Origin: Actinomycetota bacterium
GTDB lineage: Bacteria > Actinomycetota > Acidimicrobiia > Acidimicrobiales > Ilumatobacteraceae
Assembly (NCBI GenBank): GCA_009701105.1
Contig: WLKU01000049.1
Span: forward strand, 1 to 9,183
Reading direction: 5' to 3'
Length of the DNA: 9,183 bases
The translations under genes were made by a program, and so were the position numbers. Shown one piece after another: positions 1-6,778 of the stretch; the first letter of the stretch is position 1, and each line of letters begins with the position of its first letter. Below the pieces are notes generated by a model that was not told where the DNA came from, made no database searches, and worked only from the letters and a program-made list of their open reading frames with translations.

Positions 1-804
1 GGCAAGGTGCAGCGTTGGCAAGAATCTGCTGTGAAGACGCCAGAGATCATCGAGAAAATGCGAGTGGCCGGCAAGATGGGCGCCGAGGTCTTGAAGTTGG
101 CAGGAGAATTTGTACGACCTGGTATCACTACCGATGAGATCGATGTCTATGTACACAACTTGTGCATCGAACGCAATTCATATCCGAGTCCACTGAACTA
201 TTCGGGTTACCCGAAGAGTGTGTGCACGTCGGTCAACGAAGTTATTTGTCACGGAATACCTGATGCGCGGGTGTTGCTCGACGGTGACATCATCAACCTT
301 GACGTCACGTGCTATTTCAATGGTGTGCATGGCGACACCAACGCAACATTTGCGGTTGGCGACATCGACCAAGAGAACAAGAATCTGATTCATGTGACTG
401 AAGAGTGCACGTGGCGCGGTATTGAAGCCGTTGTTCCAGGCCGTCCGTTAAGCGACATTGGTAGAGCAATCGAGACGCGTGCAAAGCAAGACAAGCTAGG
501 TGTCGTTCGCGCATTTATTGGGCACGGAATTGGCGAACAGTTTCACACCGACATTCAGGTGCTGCACTATTACGACTCGCACAACAACACGATCATGCGA
601 CCAGGAATGACTTTTACGATCGAACCGATGATCACACTCGGTACATGGCAGCACCGCATGTGGAATGACGACTGGACTGCGGTCACTGCAGACGGCAAGC
701 GCACTGCGCAGTTTGAACACACCGTGCTTGTGACTGACACTGGCGTTGATGTGCTTACCGGGGGCCCAGGGGCTGCATCGCCAAACGCGCCGTGGAAGCG
801 TTAA
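1..804 (+). CDS. map: Type I methionine aminopeptidase, 5' end probably outside the window
   Basis: Removes the initiator methionine from nascent cytosolic proteins; a dinuclear-metal M24 (pita-bread fold) enzyme. The frame is open to the left edge. The first start inside the window is GTG at 7, and a second is GTG at 31 (MKTPEIIEK). Actinobacterial MapB proteins have an N-terminal extension before the VKTPE segment, so I think the true start lies upstream. Numbered from GTG 7 (265 aa), the metal ligands are all present: D99 (INLDVT), D110 (HGDTN), H173 (GHGIG), E206 (TIEPM) and E237 (QFEHT). The substrate-site H82 (ICHGIPD) and H180 (FHTD) are also there. The short C-terminal tail after VDVLTGG is Pro/Ala-rich and looks dispensable. 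coaA follows 6 nt after the stop, so the two are probably co-transcribed. Family assignment is firm; only the start is open. Confidence 0.95.
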   Translation, partial: GKVQRWQESAVKTPEIIEKMRVAGKMGAEVLKLAGEFVRPGITTDEIDVYVHNLCIERNSYPSPLNYSGYPKSVCTSVNEVICHGIPDARVLLDGDIINLDVTCYFNGVHGDTNATFAVGDIDQENKNLIHVTEECTWRGIEAVVPGRPLSDIGRAIETRAKQDKLGVVRAFIGHGIGEQFHTDIQVLHYYDSHNNTIMRPGMTFTIEPMITLGTWQHRMWNDDWTAVTADGKRTAQFEHTVLVTDTGVDVLTGGPGAASPNAPWKR

Positions 805-810
805 CTACAC

Positions 811-1743
811 ATGATTGACGCAGTCGACGTAGAGCGATACTTGCGTTTTGACCGCAGCAATTGGGCCGAGTTGCGCGCGCAGACGCCGCTGACTTTGCAC
901 GAAAAAGACCTTGAAGCATTGCGCGGTATTAATGACCGTATTGACTTGGAAGAAGTCGTGGCCATCTATTTGCCGCTCACTCGCCTACTCAATTTGTATG
1001 TGAGCGCCACGCAAAACTTACACCGCGTTGCCGCAACATTTTTGGGAACCATTTCGCCAAAGATGCCATACGTCATTGGCATTGCTGGCAGCGTTGCAGT
1101 TGGCAAAAGCACCTCTGCTCGTATCTTGCAAGCGTTGCTTACTCGTTGGCCAGAGCACCCACGGGTTGAGTTGATCACCACTGACGGGTTTTTGTATCCA
1201 AACGCCGTTCTTGAAAGCCGCGGGATTATGAACCGCAAGGGGTTTCCTGAGAGCTACGACACCAAGCGACTAGTGCAATTTTTGCGCGAGATTAAGGCCG
1301 GCATGCCGGACGTTTCGGCGCCTGTGTACAGCCACGTCGAGTACGACATCGTTAAAGGCGACAGCCAAGTGGTGCATCAACCAGACATCTTGATTGTTGA
1401 AGGACTCAACGTCTTGCAAGTAGGTAGCGATGCAATGGAGTTTGTGAGTGACTACTTTGACTTTTCGATTTACATTGATGCGGTAGAAAGCGACATTGAA
1501 AATTGGTATATCGAAAGATTCTTGGCGCTGCGACAGACCGTGTTTAGCAATCCCAACAGTTTTTTTACACACTTTGCGCAACTCACCGATGAACAAGCGA
1601 TTGAAGTAGCCCGCGGCATCTGGCGCGAAATTAACGGCAAAAACCTTAGTGACAACATCGCTCCAACTCGCGCTCGTGCGTCACTGGTGATGCAAAAAGA
1701 TGCAAACCACCGCGTTACCGAAGTGCACCTGCGCAAGTTGTAG
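811..1743 (+). CDS. coaA: Type I pantothenate kinase (CoaA)
   Basis: Phosphorylates pantothenate with ATP, the first and usually rate-setting step of coenzyme A synthesis, in the cytosol. The protein has 310 aa, the normal length for the bacterial CoaA (P-loop, PRK-like) type. Visible signatures: Walker [10 protein letters not shown] at about 93-101 with K99; the catalytic-region TTDGFLYPN with D125; GFPESYD at 144-150; the substrate-binding YSHVEYDI at 173-180; IVEGLNVL at 195-202; and the C-terminal [11 protein letters not shown] plus [12 protein letters not shown] typical of the family. These match the E. coli enzyme region by region. ATG 811 follows the map stop by 6 nt. I see no Shine-Dalgarno sequence, so translation may depend on coupling to map. 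It converges on the HAD gene at 1759. CoaA is commonly feedback-regulated by CoA, but nothing specific to that can be judged here. Confidence 0.97.
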   Translation: MIDAVDVERYLRFDRSNWAELRAQTPLTLHEKDLEALRGINDRIDLEEVVAIYLPLTRLLNLYVSATQNLHRVAATFLGTISPKMPYVIGIAGSVAVGKSTSARILQALLTRWPEHPRVELITTDGFLYPNAVLESRGIMNRKGFPESYDTKRLVQFLREIKAGMPDVSAPVYSHVEYDIVKGDSQVVHQPDILIVEGLNVLQVGSDAMEFVSDYFDFSIYIDAVESDIENWYIERFLALRQTVFSNPNSFFTHFAQLTDEQAIEVARGIWREINGKNLSDNIAPTRARASLVMQKDANHRVTEVHLRKL

Positions 1744-1758
1744 TTGTTGCGCGTCGTA

Positions 1759-1779
1759 CTAGCGAGAAATACTCGCTAG
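1759..1779. terminator. Hairpin between convergent coaA and HAD genes, no U-tract
   Basis: CTAGCGAG (1759-1766) and CTCGCTAG (1772-1779) form a perfect 8-bp stem with a 5-nt AAATA loop. It lies 16 nt past the coaA stop and includes the stop codon and last codons of the minus-strand HAD gene. Neither strand has a T-run next to it, so it is not a classic intrinsic terminator. It could still act as a shared 3' end or RNA-stabilising hairpin for both transcripts. The function is inferred from its position only. Confidence 0.4.
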
Positions 1780-2475
1780 CCAATCTGGAAAGTCTGCCAG
1801 TTTTGCAATCTCAACAAAGCGATCATCGGCCGTCGGCACGCTCTCTGATTGATCAAGTTCCCACAAAATTTCATACGGGACATATGCACCGAACCCACCA
1901 ATAGCGAGCACGGGCATGATGTCGCTGTGGAGCGAATTGCCGACCATGCAAAAGTGATGGGGATCGATGTTGAGACTTAGAAGCACGCGTCGATATGTAG
2001 CCGGGTCTTTTTCAAGAACGATCTCAACATGATTGAACAGATGTGCGAGCCCACTGGTCTCGACTTTGCGGGTTTGATGCACGAGATCGCCCTTCGTGAT
2101 CAACACCACTCGATGGGTTTGTGCAACTTTGCTCAACACATCGGCAACACCTGCAAACAACCTGACTGGCTCAGTGAGATGCTCGCGTACACCGCGCAAA
2201 ATCTCTTGTAAAACATCAACGGGCACGGTGCCGTTGGTAATCGTTATTGCTGCTTCAACAGCCGAGAGCCCAAACGACTTGACGCCATAGCCGTATGTGC
2301 CGATGTTGACGCGTTCGGTTGCGACCAACGCCGACTTGATGTCGATGCCAGCTGGTGCGTAAGGAGAAACTAAATCGACGAATCGATTTTCGTTGTGTCG
2401 AAACGAATCTTCGCTAAACCACAGCGTGTCATCGGCATCAAAGCCAATCGCATCAAAATGCTCGGACTTCGTCAT
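1759..2475 (-). CDS. HAD-superfamily hydrolase (phosphatase-like)
   Basis: A 238-aa haloacid-dehalogenase-fold hydrolase, probably a cytosolic small-molecule phosphatase. Motif I is DADDT, with nucleophile D13 and acid/base D15. The cap domain follows from about residue 20 to 100. Motif II is LITKGD with T127, motif III is K156 in EKDP, and motif IV is GNSLHSD at 179-185. The FDADDTLW start and C1-type helical cap place it near the YjjG/YigB/YfnB group (COG1011), whose members act on nucleotides, flavin precursors and other phosphates. The substrate cannot be read from sequence. ATG 2475 lies 2 nt after the stop of the helix-turn-helix gene, without a Shine-Dalgarno sequence, so it is the last gene of a coupled operon. 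The neighbouring thiamine-binding protein hints at cofactor metabolism, but that is inference. Confidence 0.9.
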   Translation of the reverse strand: MTKSEHFDAIGFDADDTLWFSEDSFRHNENRFVDLVSPYAPAGIDIKSALVATERVNIGTYGYGVKSFGLSAVEAAITITNGTVPVDVLQEILRGVREHLTEPVRLFAGVADVLSKVAQTHRVVLITKGDLVHQTRKVETSGLAHLFNHVEIVLEKDPATYRRVLLSLNIDPHHFCMVGNSLHSDIMPVLAIGGFGAYVPYEILWELDQSESVPTADDRFVEIAKLADFPDWLASISR

Positions 2476-2477
2476 GG

Positions 2478-2840
2478 CTAACGGTGCAGTGCGTTGAGAT
2501 AGTTGTAGACCGTGATGCGTGAGACGCCCATCGCATCGGCAACGTCTTCAACTGCACGTCGCACCGTGAATGCTCCGCGCTCGTCAAGCAATCGAATCGC
2601 AGTTTGTTTTTCATTACGCGAAAGTTGTGACAGTCGCGCACCGAGTTCGCGCTCCACTCCCTCAATAATGCGGTCGAGCGCGCCGTGCAAGGCTGGCAAC
2701 CGCACGCCAGCAATTGTCACGCCTTCCCACACCAACGGAATATCGCCCGCAATCAGAGCATCCGGTGCAACAAGCTCTGCTCCAGTTGCCTTTAGCAATG
2801 GTTTAACAGAAGCGATCAGCGGATGATTGGGAATCGTCAT
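2478..2840 (-). CDS. Small helix-turn-helix protein, C-terminus like YheO/DauR regulators (COG2964)
   Basis: A 120-aa probable DNA-binding protein. Residues about 78-120 read EKQTAIRLLDERGAF, then an HTH with VADAMGVSRITVYNYLNAL. This is very close to the C-terminal HTH of the YheO/DauR-type family (HTH_22). The PAS_6-like sensory domain of full-length members is missing. Instead there are about 75 residues I do not recognise, including LVAPDALIAGDIPLVWEGV and ALDRIIEGVERELG, the latter probably a helix. Its start overlaps the stop of the thiamine-binding gene as ATGA (2837-2840), a sign of translational coupling. GGAG on the minus strand at 2848-2845 lies 4 nt before the start, a rather short spacing. 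A role as local regulator of this operon is plausible but unproven. HTH assignment is firm; the N-terminal function is unknown. Confidence 0.85.
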   Translation of the reverse strand: MTIPNHPLIASVKPLLKATGAELVAPDALIAGDIPLVWEGVTIAGVRLPALHGALDRIIEGVERELGARLSQLSRNEKQTAIRLLDERGAFTVRRAVEDVADAMGVSRITVYNYLNALHR

Positions 2841-3067
2841 GCAACTCCAACATCGACACTCACATATGTTGCGCCATTGCCGTATGCAGCGCGCATCAGT
2901 TCTGCAATTACTTCTGGCAACTGTTCTTTCGTTACCGAAAATGACGAACCGAATGGACCAAAATCAACACTCAAACCACAACGCTCAACTGCGGCAACCG
3001 CTGCCGTTACGTGGGCACCTGGGGATCCTTCTACGAATGGTTCAACGGTGAACTCGACATTCAACAT
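2837..3067 (-). CDS. MTH1187/YkoF-type thiamine-binding protein (DUF77)
   Basis: A 76-aa protein of the small ferredoxin-like-fold family PF01910, whose structurally studied members bind thiamine or related pyrimidines and form oligomers. Diagnostic features are the opening beta strand LNVEFTVEPF, GSPGAHVTAAVAAVERCGL (about 14-32), the FGPFGSSFSV turn (about 36-45), and the final ATYVSVDVGV strand. I chose ATG 3067 because the domain begins right there. The frame stays open to 3208, but the extra 47 residues do not look like this family and would run across the divergent promoter region. A minus-strand AAGG at 3079-3076 lies 8 nt before this ATG, and TATTAT lies at a suitable distance upstream. 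It is the first gene of the operon with the HTH and HAD genes. No signal peptide, so cytosolic. Role in thiamine handling is known for the family, not shown here. Confidence 0.85.
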   Translation of the reverse strand: MLNVEFTVEPFVEGSPGAHVTAAVAAVERCGLSVDFGPFGSSFSVTKEQLPEVIAELMRAAYGNGATYVSVDVGVA

Positions 3068-3099
3068 GGTGCCTGCCTTGTGTTTGGGTAGAGATCTCA

Positions 3100-3105
3100 A
3101 TAATA
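3100..3105 (-). promoter_or_regulatory. Possible -10 box for the thiamine-binding/HTH/HAD operon
   Basis: On the minus strand the hexamer is TATTAT. A start about 7 nt downstream would give a leader of roughly 26 nt that includes the AAGG ribosome site at 3079-3076. No convincing -35 element is visible at the usual spacing. Supported by matrix match and position only. Confidence 0.4.
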
Positions 3106-3154
3106 CGCGTAACCCATGCACTTTCGGCTGTGGGATGAACAGCACTGGTGTGCG

Positions 3155-3160
3155 TACCAT
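3155..3160 (+). promoter_or_regulatory. Possible -10 box for a leaderless amidohydrolase transcript
   Basis: TACCAT is followed by 6 nt and then the ATG at 3167, the geometry expected if transcription begins at the start codon. No Shine-Dalgarno sequence precedes that ATG, and no clear -35 is seen. It lies in the 99-bp divergent region shared with the minus-strand thiamine-binding gene. Confidence 0.4.
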
Positions 3161-3166
3161 TGTTGC

Positions 3167-4432
3167 ATGGCTTCGACCCCAAAAATTCAACCGGCAAACG
3201 AACGACATGGAGCAACAACCGCTGTAGTTGATCAGGCCAAAGGAACGCTTGAGTACGCCCGCGAAATTAGGCGCGACCTACACACCTGGCCAGAGATTGG
3301 TTTGGATTTGCCAAAGACACGCGACCGCGTGTTGACGGCCCTTGAGGGTTTGCCACTCGACATCACATTGCACAAAACAACAAGCGGTATTGCTGCCCTC
3401 TTAACGGGAGACAAGCCAGGACCAACCGTGATGTTGCGTGGCGACATGGACGCGCTGCCAATGCCCGAAGACACTGGGCTCGAGTTTTCGTCACGCGTAG
3501 AAAATGCAATGCACGCATGCGGGCACGACACCCATGTGGGCATGCTCGCTGGTGCAGCACGCATGTTGAGCGAACGCAAAGCCGACTTGCCTGGCCGTGT
3601 GCTGTTTATGTTTCAGCCAGGCGAAGAGGGTTACGGCGGTGCCGAATACATGCTTGACGAAGGCTTGCTCAATGTCCCAAAGCACGCGGATGGTTCTGCT
3701 TCTCCAATCACGGCGGCATACGCGATCCACATCACTTCGTCGATGCCCGCCGGATTTCTTGGCACAAAAGGTGGCCCGATCATGGCATCGAGTGATCGAC
3801 TCGACATCATCATCACCGGCAAAGGCGGACACGCATCTGAACCTTTCCGCACGCTCGACCCCGTGCCCGTTGCCAGCGAAATCGTGTTGGCGCTTCAAGC
3901 ATTGGTCACACGCCGTCACGATATTTTTGACCCAACCGTTGTCACCATCACACGAATGATTGCTGGCACTGCATACAACGTGATTCCAGAAACTGCACGA
4001 CTTGAAGGAACCATTCGCGCAGTAAGCGCAGCAACACGAACCAAAGTGCACGAAGGTATTAGGCGAGTCGCAGAAGGCATCGCCAATGCACACGATATGA
4101 ATGCTGAAGTAATTATTGAACTTGGTTACCCAGTCACTGTGAATGATGGTCCATCAGCCGACTTTGCACTTGACATCGCAGAGTCAATCGTTGGACCAAC
4201 ACAAGTTGCAAAGTTTCCAAACCCAGTGATGGGTGCAGAAGATTTCAGTTACGTGCTCGAAAAACTTCCAGGTGCAATGTTGTTTCTTGGTGGCACGCCA
4301 AATGGTGTAGACCCGCGCAAAGCGCCACCAAACCACTCCAATCGTGTTGACTTTGAAGAAGACGCAATGACAACAGGCATGGCGTTGTATACGTCTCTCG
4401 CCTTGCGCACACTCGGCGTAATGCTCGACTAA
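3167..4432 (+). CDS. M20D-family amidohydrolase (hippurate / IAA-amino-acid hydrolase type)
   Basis: A 421-aa metal-dependent amidohydrolase that hydrolyses N-acyl amino acids or related amides; cytosolic, no signal peptide. Signatures from the chosen start: RGDMDALPM at about 92-100; the metal site HACGHDTH with C118 and H120; QPGEEGYGGAE with catalytic E153 and metal ligand E154; AIH with H188; the dimerisation domain opening at GKGGHASEP near 219-227; MGAEDFSY with E358; and the last ligand H390 in PPNHSNR. All catalytic residues of the family are present. An in-frame ATG at 3116 would add 17 residues (two adjacent Cys, no family similarity), so I prefer ATG 3167, which fits a leaderless start. 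The CoA transferase gene begins 16 nt downstream, suggesting co-transcription. The exact substrate (acyl-amino acid, hippurate, auxin conjugate) cannot be told from the sequence. Confidence 0.93.
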   Translation: MASTPKIQPANERHGATTAVVDQAKGTLEYAREIRRDLHTWPEIGLDLPKTRDRVLTALEGLPLDITLHKTTSGIAALLTGDKPGPTVMLRGDMDALPMPEDTGLEFSSRVENAMHACGHDTHVGMLAGAARMLSERKADLPGRVLFMFQPGEEGYGGAEYMLDEGLLNVPKHADGSASPITAAYAIHITSSMPAGFLGTKGGPIMASSDRLDIIITGKGGHASEPFRTLDPVPVASEIVLALQALVTRRHDIFDPTVVTITRMIAGTAYNVIPETARLEGTIRAVSAATRTKVHEGIRRVAEGIANAHDMNAEVIIELGYPVTVNDGPSADFALDIAESIVGPTQVAKFPNPVMGAEDFSYVLEKLPGAMLFLGGTPNGVDPRKAPPNHSNRVDFEEDAMTTGMALYTSLALRTLGVMLD

Positions 4433-4448
4433 TCGATCAACAATCCAC

Positions 4449-5699
4449 ATGACTCGCGGTTCAGATAGCTCTCATTCGGGTGGCCAGCGCCCCCTGGAAG
4501 GCATACGGGTACTCGATTTCACACGAGTTCTGTCTGGTCCGCATGCAACACGAATGTTGAGCGATCTGGGTGCCGAAGTCATCAAAGTTGAGCCACCAAT
4601 GGGTGACATGACCCGCTTTGCAATGCCCCGAGTGAATTCATTGTCGTCGTATTTCATTCAACAAAATGTGGGAAAGAAAAATATTTCGCTCGACATGACA
4701 AAGCCACAAGCAGTTGAATTGCTAAAGAAACTTGTGAACCATTGCGACATTGTTATTGAAAACTTTCGACCTGGCGTGATGCACAAAATGGGTCTTGACT
4801 ACGAAACTCTTTCGCAATTAAACCCACGTCTGATCTACACATCGATTACGGGCTATGGAGCAACCGGACCATGGACAACCCGCCGTGCCTATGCGCCTGT
4901 CGTCAACGCTGAAACGGGAATCACCAAACATCAAGGAGATGTGCGGGGTGGGCAATACGCAAATGATCCGCATAGTCATGGCGATGTGTACACGGCACTC
5001 GAAGCAGCGAGTGCGATCTTGGCTGCTTTGTATCAGCGCGAGCACACTGGCGTTGGTCAATACATCGACGTGTCGATGGCCGAGACCATGTTGTATGTCA
5101 ATGAGCATGCACATAACCAAATGTGGACAGGTGTCGAACCCGTTGGCGAGATTCGCTCGTTTCAACCTGCCGACTACCCCGTGCTGACTGTTGCCGACGG
5201 ATCAATGGTTGTTGTCAGTGGTCACCCAGCAGAGCGCGGCACTTTTGATTTCTTTGTCGCAGCAATGCAGCAACCTGAGTTGCTCAGTGATCCACGATTC
5301 AGTGATGTCGCTACACGCCTTGAACATTTTGATGAGTTGATGGACATCATGCGAGCGTGGGCAAAAACTGTTCCGACAAGTGACGAAATCGAAAACCGAC
5401 TTTCTCAATATCAACTTGCGACTGGAAGATTGCGCAGTGTTGGAGAGTTGGCAGATACTGAATGGGCGCACGAGCGAAAAGCAGTGGTCTTAGTAAGTGA
5501 CCGCGGAGATGGCGCAGTGCGCATTCCAAATAGCCCGTGGCACTTCTCTGGCTCTGACACCACAACACAAGGTGATGCTAAATATCGCGGCGAAGATAAT
5601 CATGCGATTTTTTCAGAAATTACAGGATTGAGTAGCGAAGAAATTGCACAACTCGAAAATGATGGCGTGCTCGTCAGCAGAGGTCCAAGCAAGCGTTAA
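4449..5699 (+). CDS. CaiB/BaiF family (class III) CoA transferase
   Basis: A 416-aa member of the formyl-CoA transferase/carnitine-CoA transferase/alpha-methylacyl-CoA racemase superfamily, moving CoA between carboxylic acids or racemising acyl-CoA. Seen here: GIRVLDFTRVLSGPHATR near 18-35; LGAEVIKVEPP at about 40-50; NVGKKNISLDM near 73-83; ENFRPGVMHKMGLDY at about 104-118; SITGYGATGPW at 132-142; the catalytic-position aspartate D179 in SHGDVYTALEA; and GQYIDVSMAE at about 203-212. The C-terminus GEDNHAIFSEITGL is standard for the family. The length is normal. ATG 4449 has no Shine-Dalgarno sequence and lies 16 nt after the amidohydrolase stop, so expression is probably as the second gene of that operon. 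The pairing suggests release of an acid by the hydrolase followed by CoA activation, but this is inference. The substrate is unknown; the family is certain. Confidence 0.93.
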   Translation: MTRGSDSSHSGGQRPLEGIRVLDFTRVLSGPHATRMLSDLGAEVIKVEPPMGDMTRFAMPRVNSLSSYFIQQNVGKKNISLDMTKPQAVELLKKLVNHCDIVIENFRPGVMHKMGLDYETLSQLNPRLIYTSITGYGATGPWTTRRAYAPVVNAETGITKHQGDVRGGQYANDPHSHGDVYTALEAASAILAALYQREHTGVGQYIDVSMAETMLYVNEHAHNQMWTGVEPVGEIRSFQPADYPVLTVADGSMVVVSGHPAERGTFDFFVAAMQQPELLSDPRFSDVATRLEHFDELMDIMRAWAKTVPTSDEIENRLSQYQLATGRLRSVGELADTEWAHERKAVVLVSDRGDGAVRIPNSPWHFSGSDTTTQGDAKYRGEDNHAIFSEITGLSSEEIAQLENDGVLVSRGPSKR

Positions 5700-6146
5700 C
5701 TAACGACCAGAGTGGCCAAACCCACCGCCGCGATCTTCACCATCAAGGTTGTCCACCACATTCCAGTCAATGGTTTCAATTCGTTGAATCAGGATCTGTG
5801 CAATGCGATCTCCGCGTGTCACCAGATAATCCACGGTTGGATCAGTGTTGATCATCACAACTTTGAGTTCGCCGCGATAGCCGCTGTCGATAATGCCTGG
5901 AGTGTTGACGAGCGTTATTCCGTGCTTGAGAGCCAATCCACTGCGAGGCACGACGAAACCTGCAAACCCAAGAGGAATGGCAATTGCCAAGCCTGTTGGC
6001 ATCAGTATTCGCCCGCCCTTGGCTGGAATCGTCGCATTCTCGCGTGCGTATAGGTCAACGCCTGCGTCTCCGTTGCGGGCGGTGGCTGGCAGGGGCAAAT
6101 CGGGGTCGAGGCGCTGAACAGCGACCGAGAGGGGCTGATGAGTCAT
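5700..6146 (-). CDS. dut: Trimeric dUTP pyrophosphatase
   Basis: Hydrolyses dUTP to dUMP and pyrophosphate, keeping uracil out of DNA and supplying dTMP synthesis. The 148-aa length is normal for the homotrimeric form. All five family motifs are in order: I, DAGVDLYA (27-34); II, PRSGLA (67-72); III, NTPGIIDSGYRGEL (81-94) with catalytic D87 and base-stacking Y90; IV, RGDRIAQILI (111-120); V, RGGGFGHSG (139-147), the flexible Gly-rich arm that closes over the active site. Its stop codon directly abuts that of the convergent CoA transferase, with no intervening base. The start ATG at 6146 has no Shine-Dalgarno sequence but sits 6 nt after a TATTGT hexamer, suggesting leaderless transcription. 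It is divergent from orn. Confidence 0.97.
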   Translation of the reverse strand: MTHQPLSVAVQRLDPDLPLPATARNGDAGVDLYARENATIPAKGGRILMPTGLAIAIPLGFAGFVVPRSGLALKHGITLVNTPGIIDSGYRGELKVVMINTDPTVDYLVTRGDRIAQILIQRIETIDWNVVDNLDGEDRGGGFGHSGR

Positions 6147-6152
6147 ATAGCG

Positions 6153-6158
6153 ACAATA
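6153..6158 (-). promoter_or_regulatory. dut: Possible -10 box for leaderless dut
   Basis: On the minus strand TATTGT is followed by 6 nt and then the dut ATG at 6146. The spacing would put the transcription start on the A of the start codon. It lies 4 bp from the proposed orn -10 on the other strand. No -35 element is recognisable. Confidence 0.45.
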
Positions 6159-6162
6159 CGCC

Positions 6163-6168
6163 TAGATT
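6163..6168 (+). promoter_or_regulatory. orn: Possible -10 box for leaderless orn
   Basis: TAGATT is followed by 7 nt and then the GTG at 6176, which is also the start that best fits the conserved N-terminus of Orn. No Shine-Dalgarno sequence precedes the GTG. No -35 element is recognisable. The region upstream is dut coding sequence. Confidence 0.4.
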
Positions 6169-6175
6169 GCATGGC

Positions 6176-6730
6176 GTGCTGGTGTGGATGGATCTCGAGA
6201 TGACTGGGCTTGACCCAGAAACCGATGTGATCGTAGAAATAGGCACCCTGATTACCGACGACAATTTGGTCATCATTGCCGAGGGTCCCGATCTCGTCAT
6301 TCATCAACCCGACTCGGTTCTTGCCCTTATGCAACCGATCGTTGTCGAGATGCACACGAAGTCTGGGCTTCTCGAAGCAATCAAGACGTCGACCGTGACG
6401 CTTGAGGAAGCCGGCAAAGCAACACTCGAATTTATTGCGTTACATGTGCCCGAAGCCAGATCGGTGCCACTGTGCGGAAACTCGATTGGTACCGACCGAC
6501 GCTTTCTTGCAAAGTATCTTCCAGAAATTGAAAATTATTTGCACTACCGCAGTGTTGATGTGTCGAGCATTAAAGAACTCTCCAAGCGCTGGTACCCAAA
6601 GGTAGGGATTGACCGCCCAAACAAAGGTGGCTCACACCGCGCGATGGATGACATTAAAGAAAGCGTTCGTGAGTTGCAGTTTTATCGCGACAAATTGTTT
6701 GTTACCGAAGTCGCCAACAAAACTGTCTAG
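6176..6730 (+). CDS. orn: Oligoribonuclease
   Basis: A 3'-to-5' exoribonuclease of the DnaQ-like DEDDh group that degrades RNA dinucleotides and very short oligomers, including pGpG from cyclic di-GMP breakdown; cytosolic, dimeric. Numbered from GTG 6176 (184 aa, family-typical), the acidic metal ligands are D6 and E8 (WMDLEMTGLD), D107 (GNSIGTDRRF) and D159 (AMDDI), and the general base is H154 (GSHRA). The VDVSSIKEL (127-135) and RWYP (138-141) segments are also diagnostic. The frame is open upstream to 5984, but that extension runs antisense over dut and has a non-native Arg-rich composition. TTG 6167 and ATG 6188 are other possible starts. I chose GTG 6176 because it gives MLVWMDLEMTGLD, matching family N-termini. 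Divergent from dut by 29 bp; the MBL-fold gene follows after 48 nt. Confidence 0.95.
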   Translation: MLVWMDLEMTGLDPETDVIVEIGTLITDDNLVIIAEGPDLVIHQPDSVLALMQPIVVEMHTKSGLLEAIKTSTVTLEEAGKATLEFIALHVPEARSVPLCGNSIGTDRRFLAKYLPEIENYLHYRSVDVSSIKELSKRWYPKVGIDRPNKGGSHRAMDDIKESVRELQFYRDKLFVTEVANKTV

Positions 6731-6765
6731 CCCTTCCAACAGTCAATTGGTACATGTGTCACAAC

Positions 6766-6771
6766 TAATGT
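6766..6771 (+). promoter_or_regulatory. Possible -10 box for the MBL-fold hydrolase
   Basis: TAATGT is followed by 7 nt and a GTG at 6779. If used, it would give a leaderless transcript from that GTG and would exclude the GTG at 6770, which overlaps it. Weakly supported, since read-through from orn is also possible. Confidence 0.3.
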
Positions 6772-6778
6772 GGTTGAT

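Noticed and set aside
3068..3208. N-terminal extension of the thiamine-binding gene to 3208
   Set aside because: The conserved domain begins at ATG 3067 with its own ribosome site. The extra residues do not match the family and cover the divergent promoter region.
3491..4093. 200-codon minus-strand ORF inside the amidohydrolase gene
   Set aside because: Cys/His-rich translation typical of an antisense shadow; the plus-strand gene is conserved throughout.
5984..6175. Long in-frame extension upstream of orn (start at 5984)
   Set aside because: It runs antisense across dut, is Arg/Ala-rich without Orn similarity, and the family N-terminus begins at about 6176.
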